From the NCBI GenBank assembly GCA_948902155.1, contig CAQVQZ010000042.1, forward strand, positions 1 to 12,835: a DNA stretch of 12,835 nucleotides, in the 5' to 3' direction. The stretch comes from an uncultured Oscillibacter sp. Lineage in GTDB: Bacteria > Bacillota_A > Clostridia > Oscillospirales > Oscillospiraceae. The notes beneath the pieces are model-generated. The model was given only the letters and a program-made list of their open reading frames with translations. It did not search any database and was not told the DNA's origin. Each line of letters starts with the position of its first letter. Positions within the stretch are counted from its first letter, which is position 1. Positions 1 to 6,317 of the stretch are shown piece by piece. Position numbers and translations under genes: made by a program.

Positions 1-75
1 TTCAGAGGATTTTTAGGCCCTCCCTAGGAAACGGCAGATCTGACTAGAATACTGCACCGCCGCTTAGCGGGAATC

Positions 76-104
76 AGTATACCATATCCTTTATAACTAT
101 GCAA
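76..104 (-). promoter_or_regulatory. Sigma-A-type promoter reading out of the left edge
   Basis: On the minus strand TTGCAT (plus positions 99-104) and TATACT (76-81) are separated by exactly 17 bases, in a markedly AT-rich patch between GC-rich genes. Transcription would start near position 69 and leave the window at base 1. The first transcribed bases contain a short CCGCT/AGCGG hairpin (60-70). No start codon with a ribosome-binding site is visible before the edge, so the transcript has a leader of at least about 65 bases whose gene or RNA lies outside the window. Confidence 0.6.
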
Positions 105-146
105 GATATACCGTATATAAATTTTTTGTTAATGAAACCCCAGAGC

Positions 147-167
147 TGAGATAGGAGATATGAGATA
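147..167. repeat. Three tandem heptamers
   Basis: Three head-to-tail 7-base units read TGAGATA, GGAGATA, TGAGATA. They lie downstream of the rluB stop and upstream of the outward promoter. No function can be assigned. The 1-205 stretch otherwise holds no gene that I can see. Confidence 0.5.
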
Positions 168-205
168 TTTTTTCCTGCGAGGTTTACCACCTATCTTCTC
201 TTCTA

Positions 206-910
206 TTATCTTTTCAGGGCTTCGATTTCTTCCGCGCTCAGCCGCCGCCATTTTCCCGGGGGCAGGGTCCCCAGCTCCAGGGTGTGCTCCCGCACCCGGC
301 GGAGGCGCTCCACCGTCAGGCCGCAGGCGGCGCACATCCGGCGGACCTGGCGATTCTTCCCCTCGTGGATGGTGACGGCCAGCCGGGCCTTTTCCGGTCC
401 CCGGCTCAAAAGCTCCACCCTGGCGGGCCGGATGGCCTCCCCCTCCAGGTCCGTCAACCGGCCCAGGCGCTCCGCCGCGCCCTCCACCGGCCCCCGGACC
501 CAGACGCGATAGGTCTTCTCCGCCTCCCGGCCCGGATGGGTCAGCCGCTGGGCCAGATCGCCGTCGTTGGTCATCAGCAGCAGCCCCTCGGAGTCCAGGT
601 CCAGCCGCCCCACCGGGTAGACCCGGACGCCGCAGTCCCGCACCAGGTCCGCCACCGTCTTCCGGCCCTTCTCGTCGGAGAGGGTGGTCACGTAGCCCCT
701 GGGCTTGTTCAGCAGGAGGCACACCGTCCCGCCCCTGGGGGCCAGGGGCCTGCCGTCCAGGCGGACGTCGTCCCGGTCCGGGTCGGCCTTGTCCCCCAGG
801 GCGGCGGGGATGCCGTTGACCGTCACCCGGCCCGCCTGTATGTACCCCTCCGCCGTCCGCCGGGAGCAGACCCCGGCGGCGGAGAGGAGCTTCTGCAAAC
901 GTTCTTCCAT
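206..910 (-). CDS. rluB: Ribosomal large subunit pseudouridine synthase B family
   Basis: This 234-residue protein should convert a specific uridine of 23S rRNA to pseudouridine in the cytoplasm (the RluB/RsuA branch, by family knowledge). An N-terminal S4 RNA-binding domain covers about residues 1-60 (MEERLQKLLSAAG, then SRR and VTVNG). The catalytic signature GRLDLDSEG lies at 101-109 with the family's catalytic aspartate at D104. Further family blocks follow (LLLMTNDGDLA, then KTYRVWV and EGKNRQVRRM). The ATG at 910 has GGAGGG about 7 bases upstream. It is the last gene of the minus-strand block and follows the dacF terminator, so it may be read through or started separately. The rluB/rluE/rsuA distinction rests on length and on the dacF-like neighbour. 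Confidence 0.88.
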   Translation of the reverse strand: MEERLQKLLSAAGVCSRRTAEGYIQAGRVTVNGIPAALGDKADPDRDDVRLDGRPLAPRGGTVCLLLNKPRGYVTTLSDEKGRKTVADLVRDCGVRVYPVGRLDLDSEGLLLMTNDGDLAQRLTHPGREAEKTYRVWVRGPVEGAAERLGRLTDLEGEAIRPARVELLSRGPEKARLAVTIHEGKNRQVRRMCAACGLTVERLRRVREHTLELGTLPPGKWRRLSAEEIEALKR

Positions 911-941
911 AGAACTCCCTCCTGCGTCGCAAAGAACGGAA

Positions 942-960
942 GGGCCGCCCCCGGCGGCCC
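942..960. repeat. Hairpin in the rluB leader
   Basis: A perfect 8-bp inverted repeat, GGGCCGCC and GGCGGCCC with a 3-base loop, sits about 30 bases upstream of the rluB start. On the minus strand it is followed by CTTCCGTTCTTT, a poor U-tract. It could be a secondary terminator or a leader structure. Confidence 0.4.
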
Positions 961-990
961 CAGCTTCTGCATATCACGAAATCGCCTTCG

Positions 991-1020
991 AAAAATAGGA
1001 CGGCCCGCCGGACGCCGCCC
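991..1020 (-). terminator. Rho-independent terminator of dacF
   Basis: On the minus strand GGGCGGC pairs with GCCGTCC (one G-U pair) around a 9-base loop. TATTTTT follows. The stem begins at the last base of the dacF stop codon. This would end or attenuate transcription before rluB. Confidence 0.65.
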
Positions 1021-2105
1021 TACCGGAAGCTCCGCAGCGTCTTCATGGCGGACTCCGCCTGGAGCGGCACCGTCTCGCCGCAGAGCAGGGCCACCCGGCC
1101 CACCTCCCGCCCGTTCAGCGTGAACACGGCCTGTCCCACCTGGGCCCCCGCCCGCAGGGGAGCGGCCAGCTCCCGGTCCAGGCGGATATCCGTCTCCAGC
1201 GCCTCCCCCTGGGCCAGGGGCCAGGCGAAGCTGTCCGCCGCGATGAGGGACACCGTGTCCCGCATCCCGCCCTTCACCGCCGCCTGGGACAGCGCATGGC
1301 CCAGCTGGGCCGCCCGGCGGGCGGGATACGCGGCATAGCCGTACTCGTAAAGGCTCTGGTGGTCCGCCCAGTCGTTGCCGTCCTGGAGGGTCACCGCCAC
1401 CAGCCGCTGCCCGTTCCGCTCCGCGCAGCTGACCAGCGTCCGGCCCGCCGCGCGGGTGTAGCCGGTCTTCAGACCCACGCAGCCGTCCAGATAGCCCAGC
1501 AGCTTGTTGTGGTTGGTCATGGTCCGCCCGCCGATGCTCACCGTGCGGGTGGAGGCAATGCGCAGCAGCGTCTCATTCTCCACCGCGGCCCGCGCCAGCA
1601 GGGCCATGTCCCTGGCGGTGGAATAGTGGTCCTCATGGTCCAGGCCGTTGGGGTTGGCGAAGGAGGAATGCTCCATGCCCAGGGCCAGGGCGGTGTCGTT
1701 CATCCGCTCCACAAAGCCCTCCACGCTGCCGCCCACGTGCTCCGCCACCGCCACGGCGGCGTCGTTCCCCGAGCAGAGGAGCAGGCCGTAAAGCAGGGTC
1801 TCCAGCGTCAGCTCCTCCCCCTCTTTCAGGTACATGGAGGAGCCCTCGGTATAAGCCGCCTCCCGGCTCACCTTCACCGTGTCCGCCAGGTTCCCGTCCC
1901 GGATGGCCACCAGGGCCGTCAGCAGCTTGGTGGTGCTGGCGATCAGCATCCGGGCGCCGGCGTTCCGCTCATAGAGCACCCGGCCGCTGTCCACGTCCAT
2001 CAAAATCGCGGCGGTGGCCGACGTATCCACCGCCCCCGCCCGGCCGCACAGGAGGCACGCGGCCAGCAGCAGCGCCCCGGCCCCCCGGAGAAATCGTTTT
2101 GGCAA
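1020..2105 (-). CDS. dacF: D-alanyl-D-alanine carboxypeptidase (DacF-like PBP)
   Basis: This 361-residue serine DD-carboxypeptidase (peptidase S11) would trim the terminal D-Ala from peptidoglycan stem peptides outside the membrane. All three active-site motifs are present: S57-T-T-K60, S112-G-N114 and K213-T-G215. An N-terminal signal peptide covers residues 1-25 (positive start, then GALLLAACLLC). The C-terminal third (about 265-350) is the beta-rich PBP5_C region. The start is a TTG: an in-frame TGA lies two codons upstream, and GAGGTGAT sits 5 bases before the TTG. A sigma-G-like promoter lies just upstream, and the gene follows gerW. Both facts favour the sporulation paralogue dacF over a vegetative dacA, but the symbol is an inference from context. 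Confidence 0.88.
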   Translation of the reverse strand: MPKRFLRGAGALLLAACLLCGRAGAVDTSATAAILMDVDSGRVLYERNAGARMLIASTTKLLTALVAIRDGNLADTVKVSREAAYTEGSSMYLKEGEELTLETLLYGLLLCSGNDAAVAVAEHVGGSVEGFVERMNDTALALGMEHSSFANPNGLDHEDHYSTARDMALLARAAVENETLLRIASTRTVSIGGRTMTNHNKLLGYLDGCVGLKTGYTRAAGRTLVSCAERNGQRLVAVTLQDGNDWADHQSLYEYGYAAYPARRAAQLGHALSQAAVKGGMRDTVSLIAADSFAWPLAQGEALETDIRLDRELAAPLRAGAQVGQAVFTLNGREVGRVALLCGETVPLQAESAMKTLRSFR

Positions 2106-2138
2106 ACGTCATCACCTCAACTTGGTCAACAGTGATGA

Positions 2139-2168
2139 TAGTATGCCCAGCGGGCCAAAAAAGTATTT
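2139..2168 (-). promoter_or_regulatory. Putative forespore (sigma-G/F type) promoter of dacF
   Basis: On the minus strand AAATA (plus 2164-2168) and GGCATACTA (2139-2147) are separated by 16 bases. The -10 fits the published sigma-G pattern (GgCATNHTR) exactly and the -35 fits GHATR at four of five bases. It lies about 35 bases upstream of the dacF TTG start. In B. subtilis dacF is a forespore-sigma gene, which agrees. The spacer is one arm of the 2148-2178 palindrome. The match is by eye to a remembered consensus. Confidence 0.5.
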
Positions 2169-2178
2169 TGGCCCGCTG
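2148..2178. repeat. 13-bp perfect palindrome between gerW and dacF
   Basis: CAGCGGGCCAAAA and TTTTGGCCCGCTG form a perfect 13-bp stem around a 5-base loop. On the minus strand no U-tract follows it; the T-run precedes it. It is therefore not a classical terminator of gerW. It occupies the spacer and -35 of the putative dacF promoter, so an operator or insulating role is possible. Confidence 0.6.
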
Positions 2179-2195
2179 AAAAAACCATTTTTCCG

Positions 2196-2600
2196 TTACA
2201 GCGCCTCTTCCGCCTTCTCTGCCTGGCGCTTTTCCAGGAACCGCTCCGCCTTGTCCACCAGATCCGGCACCATGTCCACGATGCGGTCCACTGCGGAGAC
2301 CGGCGGCACCGCCACCGGCAGGACCCGTGTCACACCGTCCTTGATGACCAGGAAGGCCACGGGGTCGATCTTCACCCCCGCGCCGCCGCCTCCGCCGAAC
2401 TGGTGGGGCTGGGCCTTGCCGTAGTCCCCGCCGCCGCTGCCGACGCCGAAGCTCACCTTGGAAATGGGAATCAGGGTCACGCCGTCGGGGGTGTTGATGG
2501 GCTGGCCCACAATGGCGTTGGTGTCCACCATCTCGTGGATTTTGTCCATGGTGGAACGCATCAGCTCGCTGACGCCGCTCTTTTTCTCCAGATTGTCCAT
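2196..2600 (-). CDS. gerW: GerW family sporulation protein (YtfJ)
   Basis: This 134-residue protein belongs to the GerW/YtfJ family. B. subtilis GerW is a spore protein needed for germination with L-alanine; the biochemical role is not established. The N-terminal helix (SELMRSTMDKIHEMVDTNAIVG) is followed by GVTLIPISKVSFGVGSGG. A Gly-rich segment (FGGGGGAGVKIDPVAFLVI, about residues 69-87) is also a family hallmark. The C-terminal helix (about 103-134) is charged. The ATG at 2600 has AGGAAG about 6 bases upstream. It lies 46 bases downstream of the DUF2953 gene, the same partner (ytfI-ytfJ) seen in Bacillus, so co-transcription is likely. Confidence 0.9.
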   Translation of the reverse strand: MDNLEKKSGVSELMRSTMDKIHEMVDTNAIVGQPINTPDGVTLIPISKVSFGVGSGGGDYGKAQPHQFGGGGGAGVKIDPVAFLVIKDGVTRVLPVAVPPVSAVDRIVDMVPDLVDKAERFLEKRQAEKAEEAL

Positions 2601-2646
2601 CTTGCGCTTCCTTTCTTATATATCGTCAAATTCATGTACGCCTGTC

Positions 2647-3318
2647 TCAAGCGGCGGATTCCTGGGGCGCTTCCGCCTTCTCCTGCTCGGCCCGCTTGCA
2701 GCGCTTCCGCCAGCGCAGGAACCACCGCAGCCCCGGAACCGCCGCGCCGAAGCCCATGGCCAGCAGCGTCCCGATTCGGAGGGTGACGCCCGCCTCGCCC
2801 TCCACCGCCGGGGCGGGGGAACCGAAATCCACGCCGATGTGAATCTGAGGGTCCCGAATATCCAGCAGCCGCTCCAGCACCGGCATCCCGCCCCACACGG
2901 CGGCCAGCAGCTTTCCGCAGAGCTCCGCCGAGGAGGCGGGGTCCTCCTGGCCCCCCAGGGTCAGGGAGACGTGCAGCGGTTTGACCTGAATGCCCCGCCA
3001 GGTCCGGCTCAGCGCCCGCTTCAGGGGCGGGAGCAGGGTGCGGAGGGCGTCCTTCCCGTCCTCCAGGGTGAAGGAGAGCTTGCGTTTTGGCTCCTCCTCC
3101 GCTCCTTCGGGCTTGGGTTTTTGGGGCTTTTTCTTCTTTTTCGGCTTCTCCGCCTGGGGCTTTTTGGCCTTCGGCGGCAGGATGTGCAGGCGCAGCAGCC
3201 CTACCCGCGCGTCCAGGCGGAGCGTCTGGCCGTCGTAAGCCGCCCAAACGCCCACCTTCGTCCAGCACAGCAGGGCGATCAGCAGGCAGACCGCCAGCAG
3301 AATCCAAAGCCAGAGCAT
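2647..3318 (-). CDS. DUF2953 membrane-anchored protein (YtfI-like)
   Basis: This 223-residue protein has one N-terminal membrane segment (about residues 2-20, MLWLWILLAVCLLIALLCW). A Lys/Pro/Glu-rich low-complexity linker follows (about 50-80, repeated KPKKKKKPQKPK-type runs). The C-terminal half resembles the DUF2953 family (about 110-185, including LHVSLTLGGQEDPASSAELCG and IHIGVDFGSP). The extreme C-terminus has a second hydrophobic stretch followed by a basic tail. The function is unknown, but members sit next to gerW in many spore formers. The ATG at 3318 has GGAGGGGG shortly upstream, and the gene begins 18 bases after scpB, so it is in the same transcript. Confidence 0.75.
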   Translation of the reverse strand: MLWLWILLAVCLLIALLCWTKVGVWAAYDGQTLRLDARVGLLRLHILPPKAKKPQAEKPKKKKKPQKPKPEGAEEEPKRKLSFTLEDGKDALRTLLPPLKRALSRTWRGIQVKPLHVSLTLGGQEDPASSAELCGKLLAAVWGGMPVLERLLDIRDPQIHIGVDFGSPAPAVEGEAGVTLRIGTLLAMGFGAAVPGLRWFLRWRKRCKRAEQEKAEAPQESAA

Positions 3319-3336
3319 AGGCCCCCTCCTCTCTCG

Positions 3337-3942
3337 TTACTCCGGTTCCTCCTCCTCCGCCTGGGCGGCGACGATCTCGCCGTGCTCCCCCAGGCGCATC
3401 TGGACCTCGTCCTCCAGCTCCAGCGCCTCCGCCGGTTCCGTCAGCTCCGGCAGGTCCTCCAGGCTGTTCAGGTGGAAGGCCCGCAGGAACTGCTTCGTGG
3501 TCCGGTACAGCCGGGGCCGCCCCGGCACCTGCAAGCGCCCGCACTCCTCGATCAGCTCCCGGTTCAGCAGCAGGCTCATGGTGTAGGCGCTGTCCACCCC
3601 GCGAATCTGGTCCACGTAAGCCCGGGTGGTGGGCTGGTAATAGGCGATGATGGTCAGGGCCTCCAGGGCGGGCTGGCTCAGCTTGGCGGGCTTGCGGACC
3701 TCCAGCGCCTGGCGGACGGCGTTCCCGAACTCCGGGGCGGAGCACAGCTGCCAGCTGTCGTCCATCTGGACCAGCCGGATGCCCCGGCGGTCGTAGGCGT
3801 AAAAATCCCGCAGGTCCTGCAAGGCCCGCTCCACCGCCGGGCGGGCCAGCTCCAGCGCCGTGCAGAGGCGCTTGATCTGCACCGGCTCGCCGGAGGCGAA
3901 CAGAATCGCCTCGACGGCGGACTCGATCTCTTTTCTCTCCAT
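3337..3942 (-). CDS. scpB: Segregation and condensation protein B
   Basis: This 201-residue protein is the dimeric winged-helix subunit of the SMC-ScpA-ScpB condensin that compacts and separates newly replicated origins. Family blocks are ESAVEAILFASGEPV at the N-terminus, LSQPALEALTIIAYYQP at about 88-104, the following RAYVDQIRGVDS, and GRPRLYRTTKQFLRAF near 140-160. An acidic tail closes the protein. The reading frame is open to a GTG at 3990, but the ATG at 3942 is chosen: it carries AAGGAGAG about 6 bases upstream and gives the normal family N-terminus. It lies 78 bases downstream of scpA and is co-directional with it. Confidence 0.93.
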   Translation of the reverse strand: MERKEIESAVEAILFASGEPVQIKRLCTALELARPAVERALQDLRDFYAYDRRGIRLVQMDDSWQLCSAPEFGNAVRQALEVRKPAKLSQPALEALTIIAYYQPTTRAYVDQIRGVDSAYTMSLLLNRELIEECGRLQVPGRPRLYRTTKQFLRAFHLNSLEDLPELTEPAEALELEDEVQMRLGEHGEIVAAQAEEEEPE

Positions 3943-4020
3943 AGTCTCTCCTTGACTGCGCAAACTCAGCCGCCGGACGATTCCGACCACTCGGGCCGGT
4001 CTTGCTGCGGCTTCGATCCC

Positions 4021-4812
4021 TCACTCCGACAAGGACGAAAGGTCCTCCGGCAGCTCTCCGATCTGGCGGACGGTGCACTCCGCCTCCGTGCCGGTCAGAT
4101 GCAGCACGTGGGCCCGGCACAGCTCCAGCACCGCCAGGAAGGTGGCCACGATCTCGCTGCGGCTGCGGCTCCCCCGGAAGAGCTGGCGGAAATAGGCCGT
4201 GCCCAGCTCCTTCAGCCGCTCCAGGATATCCAGGGCCTTGCGCTCCACGGGGTAGGGCTCGTGCCGGGCGATGTCCTGGAAGGCCGCCCGGGGGGGCGGC
4301 AGCTTCCGCTCCGCCCGGCTCTGCAGCTCCGCCATGGCCCGGAGCAGGTCCCTGGGATGGTGGTCGTACTCCACCGGCCTGCCCCTGTCCAGGTTCTCGG
4401 GGCCCCGGACGCAGATGGACCGGCCGAACTCCGCCAGGGGGGCCAGCTTCTCCGCCATGGCCTTGACGTAGGCGTAGCTCTCGCCCCGGCGGCGCTCCTC
4501 CAGGGATTGAATCAGGGCCTCCATCTCGCTTTTGGCCTCCTCGTCCTCGATGGAGAGGAGCATCCGGGTCTTCAGATAGACCAAATGGGAGGCCATGGCC
4601 GCGAACTCGCTGGCCACTTCCAGGTCCAGCTGCTGCCGCCGGTCCAGCCAGCTGAGGTATTGGTCGCAGATCAGGGAAATGGAGATGTCCTGAATCTCCA
4701 TCTTGTTTTTGCTCAGCAGAAACAGAATCAGGTCCAAGGGCCCCTCGAAGTCCTGCAGCTCCTCCGAGCGGTCGTGGACCACTTTCTCCAGCTTGAATAC
4801 GGGACTTTCCAA
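4021..4812 (-). CDS. scpA: Segregation and condensation protein A
   Basis: This 263-residue kleisin bridges the SMC heads in the bacterial condensin and binds ScpB. The family signature FEGPLDLILFLL lies at 22-33, and EFAAMASHLVYLKTRMLL at 69-86. A variable acidic/basic middle follows, and the C-terminal winged helix (SRSEIVATFLAVLELCR, about 217-233) contacts the SMC head. The start is a TTG at 4812 preceded at 5 bases by AGGAGG; the first residues (ESPVFKLEKVV) fit the family. A GC-rich hairpin lies just upstream of this ribosome-binding site. Confidence 0.93.
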   Translation of the reverse strand: MESPVFKLEKVVHDRSEELQDFEGPLDLILFLLSKNKMEIQDISISLICDQYLSWLDRRQQLDLEVASEFAAMASHLVYLKTRMLLSIEDEEAKSEMEALIQSLEERRRGESYAYVKAMAEKLAPLAEFGRSICVRGPENLDRGRPVEYDHHPRDLLRAMAELQSRAERKLPPPRAAFQDIARHEPYPVERKALDILERLKELGTAYFRQLFRGSRSRSEIVATFLAVLELCRAHVLHLTGTEAECTVRQIGELPEDLSSLSE

Positions 4813-4823
4813 GAATACCTCCT

Positions 4824-4847
4824 ACCGCCCCGGAACCGCTCCGGGCG
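4824..4847. repeat. Hairpin just upstream of the scpA ribosome-binding site
   Basis: CCGCCCCGGA and TCCGGGCGG pair with one bulged base around a short loop. On the minus strand the structure ends a few bases before TAGGAGG. It has no U-tract and could affect scpA translation or mRNA processing between the protease gene and scpA. Confidence 0.45.
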
Positions 4848-4877
4848 GGTTTGGGATGACGCTGATATATGCGCCGT

Positions 4878-5534
4878 TCAATAGAACAGCTGAAAGAAAA
4901 ACCGATAGACCCCCATGATGGCCCCGCTGATAAAGCCCCCGGTGACGCCCAGATAGGACAGGGCCAGCAGGAGCAGCATCCCATAGCGCTCATAGCGCAT
5001 CAGGCCGAAATACAGCCGGTCCGGCAGGAAGGCCCCCAGGACCTTGGCTCCGTCCAGAGGCGGGATGGGCAGCAGGTTGAACAGGCCCAGGCCGATGGAC
5101 AGGGGCGCCAGGACATAGAGCAGGAAGTCGAACAGCAGCGCCCAGCCGGGGCCGGGGGCGGACACGTTCCGGTAGATCGCCCAGCTGAAAAACACCGCCG
5201 CAAAGGCCAGCGCGAAGTTGGACACCGGCCCCGCCAGGGCGGTGGCCGCCATGCCCTGCTTGGGCCTGCGGAAATAGCGGGGGTCCACCGGCACCGGTTT
5301 CGCCCAGCCGAAGCCCGCCGCCAGCATCATGGCCAATCCCAGCCAGTCAATGTGGCGGAGGGGGTTCAGGCTCAGGCGGTGCTGGTCCCTGGCGGTGGGG
5401 TCCCCCAGGGCGTAAGCCGCCAGCCCGTGGCAGGTCTCGTGGACCGTCAGGCAGAGCAGGACCGCCGCCAGGCGGGTCAGGGTGTCCTCCAGAAACGCCC
5501 AGTCAATGGAACGAACGAGATCGTGAAAGCCCAT
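4878..5534 (-). CDS. Site-2 protease family (M50) membrane metalloprotease
   Basis: This 218-residue polytopic protein is a predicted intramembrane zinc protease. The zinc-binding motif H32-E-T-C-H36 lies in the first hydrophobic segment. AGPVSN is at 101-106, and the second metal-site motif is N153 to D161-G162 in LFNLLPIPPLDG. About five membrane segments are visible. The protein is short and lacks PDZ or CBS domains, so it is the compact YwhC/Rv-type S2P class and not clearly SpoIVFB. The substrate is unknown. The ATG at 5534 has AAGGGGAGG upstream. It is the first gene of the scpAB block, with its own promoter about 50 bases upstream. Confidence 0.85.
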   Translation of the reverse strand: MGFHDLVRSIDWAFLEDTLTRLAAVLLCLTVHETCHGLAAYALGDPTARDQHRLSLNPLRHIDWLGLAMMLAAGFGWAKPVPVDPRYFRRPKQGMAATALAGPVSNFALAFAAVFFSWAIYRNVSAPGPGWALLFDFLLYVLAPLSIGLGLFNLLPIPPLDGAKVLGAFLPDRLYFGLMRYERYGMLLLLALSYLGVTGGFISGAIMGVYRFFFQLFY

Positions 5535-5586
5535 GGTCCTCCCCTTCCGGCGGCCAATGCTCTTCCGTTATGGCCGCTTTGCGGCT

Positions 5587-5615
5587 ATTATACCAGCTTC
5601 CGGCAGGAAATACAA
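5587..5615 (-). promoter_or_regulatory. Sigma-A promoter of the M50-scpAB-gerW block
   Basis: On the minus strand TTGTAT (plus 5610-5615) and a perfect TATAAT (5587-5592) are separated by 17 bases. Transcription would start near 5580, giving a leader of about 45 bases that contains a GGCCGC/GCGGCT hairpin. This is the only clear housekeeping promoter in front of the block. Confidence 0.75.
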
Positions 5616-5635
5616 GGGAAACCATGGAAAAGGAA

Positions 5636-5671
5636 CCGCCCCTACATGAAATCTCCGGTTGGGACATTCCC
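5636..5671. repeat. Dispersed intergenic repeat, copy A (partial)
   Basis: These 36 bases match 8230-8266 at about 33 of 37 aligned positions, in the same orientation (shared cores CCGCCCCTACAT and TTGGGACATT). Copy A lies between the sigG terminator and the M50 promoter. It is probably one of a family of intergenic repeats in this genome. Confidence 0.6.
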
Positions 5672-5676
5672 TATGG

Positions 5677-5699
5677 AAAAAGGCCCGCCGAAGCGGACC
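5677..5699 (-). terminator. Terminator of the sigG remnant
   Basis: On the minus strand GGTCCGC and GCGGGCC pair over 7 bp (one G-U) around a TTCG tetraloop, followed immediately by TTTTT. It lies about 100 bases after the sigG stop codon and separates sigG from the M50 promoter. Confidence 0.75.
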
Positions 5700-5802
5700 T
5701 CTCCCAAAAGCCTATCGTTAAACCGGAGCGTGAACTGCCGGAAATTTTTCCACCGGACACGGCAGCATCCATTTCCCAAAAATTCCAAAACTGCCGCCCA
5801 CA

Positions 5803-6297
5803 CTAAATGTTCTTCTTAATCGTATTGATAGCCCCCTTCTCCAGCCGGGAGACCTGGGCCTGGGAAATGCCCACCTCGGCGGAGACCTCCATCTGGGTCT
5901 TCCCCTCGTAGAACCGGAGGGACAAGATCCGCCGCTCCCGGTCGTCCAGGCGCTTCAGCGCGTCCTTCAGGGCGATGCGGTCCGTCCAGTTCTCGTCGGT
6001 GTTCTGGGTATCCCGGACCTGGTCCATGACGCACAGAGCGTCCCCACCGTCGGAATACACCGGCTCATAGAGGGACACCGGGTCCACGATGGCGTCCATG
6101 GCAAAGACCACATCCTCCCGCGGGATGTCCAGCTCCTTGGCGATCTGCTCCACCGTGGGCTCCCGCTGGGTCTCGGAGATCAGCCGCTCCCGGACCTGGA
6201 GGACCCGGTACGCCGTGTCCCGCATGCTGCGGGAGACCCGGATGGCGCTGTTGTCCCGGAGGTAGCGCCGTATCTCTCCAATAATCATCGGCACTGC
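5803..6297 (-). pseudogene. sigG: C-terminal part of RNA polymerase sigma-G, split gene
   Basis: This is the last 164 or so codons of a sigma-G-like forespore sigma factor. The reading begins AVPMIIGEIRRYLRDN (end of region 2), then IRVSRSMRDTAYRVLQVRERLISE and the phrase DPVSLYEPVYSDGGD (region 3). Region 4 contains GKTQMEVSAEVGISQAQVSRLEKGAI. These match sigma-G better than sigma-F, -E or -K as I remember them. Everything normally N-terminal (about the first 100 residues, including core-binding region 2) is missing. The frame continues only five foreign codons (F Q L R I) to a TGA at 6313-6315. A GTG at 6292-6294 is just an internal valine codon and has no ribosome-binding site. The break lies about 20 bases from the recombinase stop. 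The fragment looks undecayed, so it may be one half of a gene rejoined by excision, or a recent loss. Confidence 0.88.
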
Positions 6298-6317
6298 TAT
6301 CCGAAGTTGAAATCAGT
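6295..6317. other. Candidate attachment junction (element end in sigG)
   Basis: On the minus strand sigG-like codons (GCA GTG CCG ATG) begin at 6297, while the preceding bases (CAACTTCGGATA) do not encode the expected sigma-G residues (a Tyr precedes Ala-Val-Pro in B. subtilis). The recombinase stop is at 6318-6320. Serine recombinases act on short cores, so the crossover probably lies within a few bases of GCAGTG. The partner site is not in the window. Confidence 0.6.

Noticed and set aside
284..2135. Plus-strand frames over rluB and dacF
   Set aside because: They are antisense shadows; the minus-strand frames carry catalytic motifs and ribosome-binding sites.
2601..2646. Forespore or housekeeping promoter directly in front of gerW
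   Set aside because: Some partial matches (TTGAGA, TATATA) exist but none has acceptable spacing or -10 sequence. Read-through from the upstream genes is simpler.
3943..3990. Upstream GTG start for scpB, adding 16 residues
   Set aside because: The internal ATG at 3942 has AAGGAGAG at proper distance and gives the normal family N-terminus.
2458..4993. Very long open frames on both strands (about 800 codons) across the scpAB region
   Set aside because: They are out-of-frame readings of GC-rich genes. Their translations are rich in Gly, Pro, Arg and Gln with no domain signatures, while scpA, scpB, DUF2953 and gerW explain the DNA.
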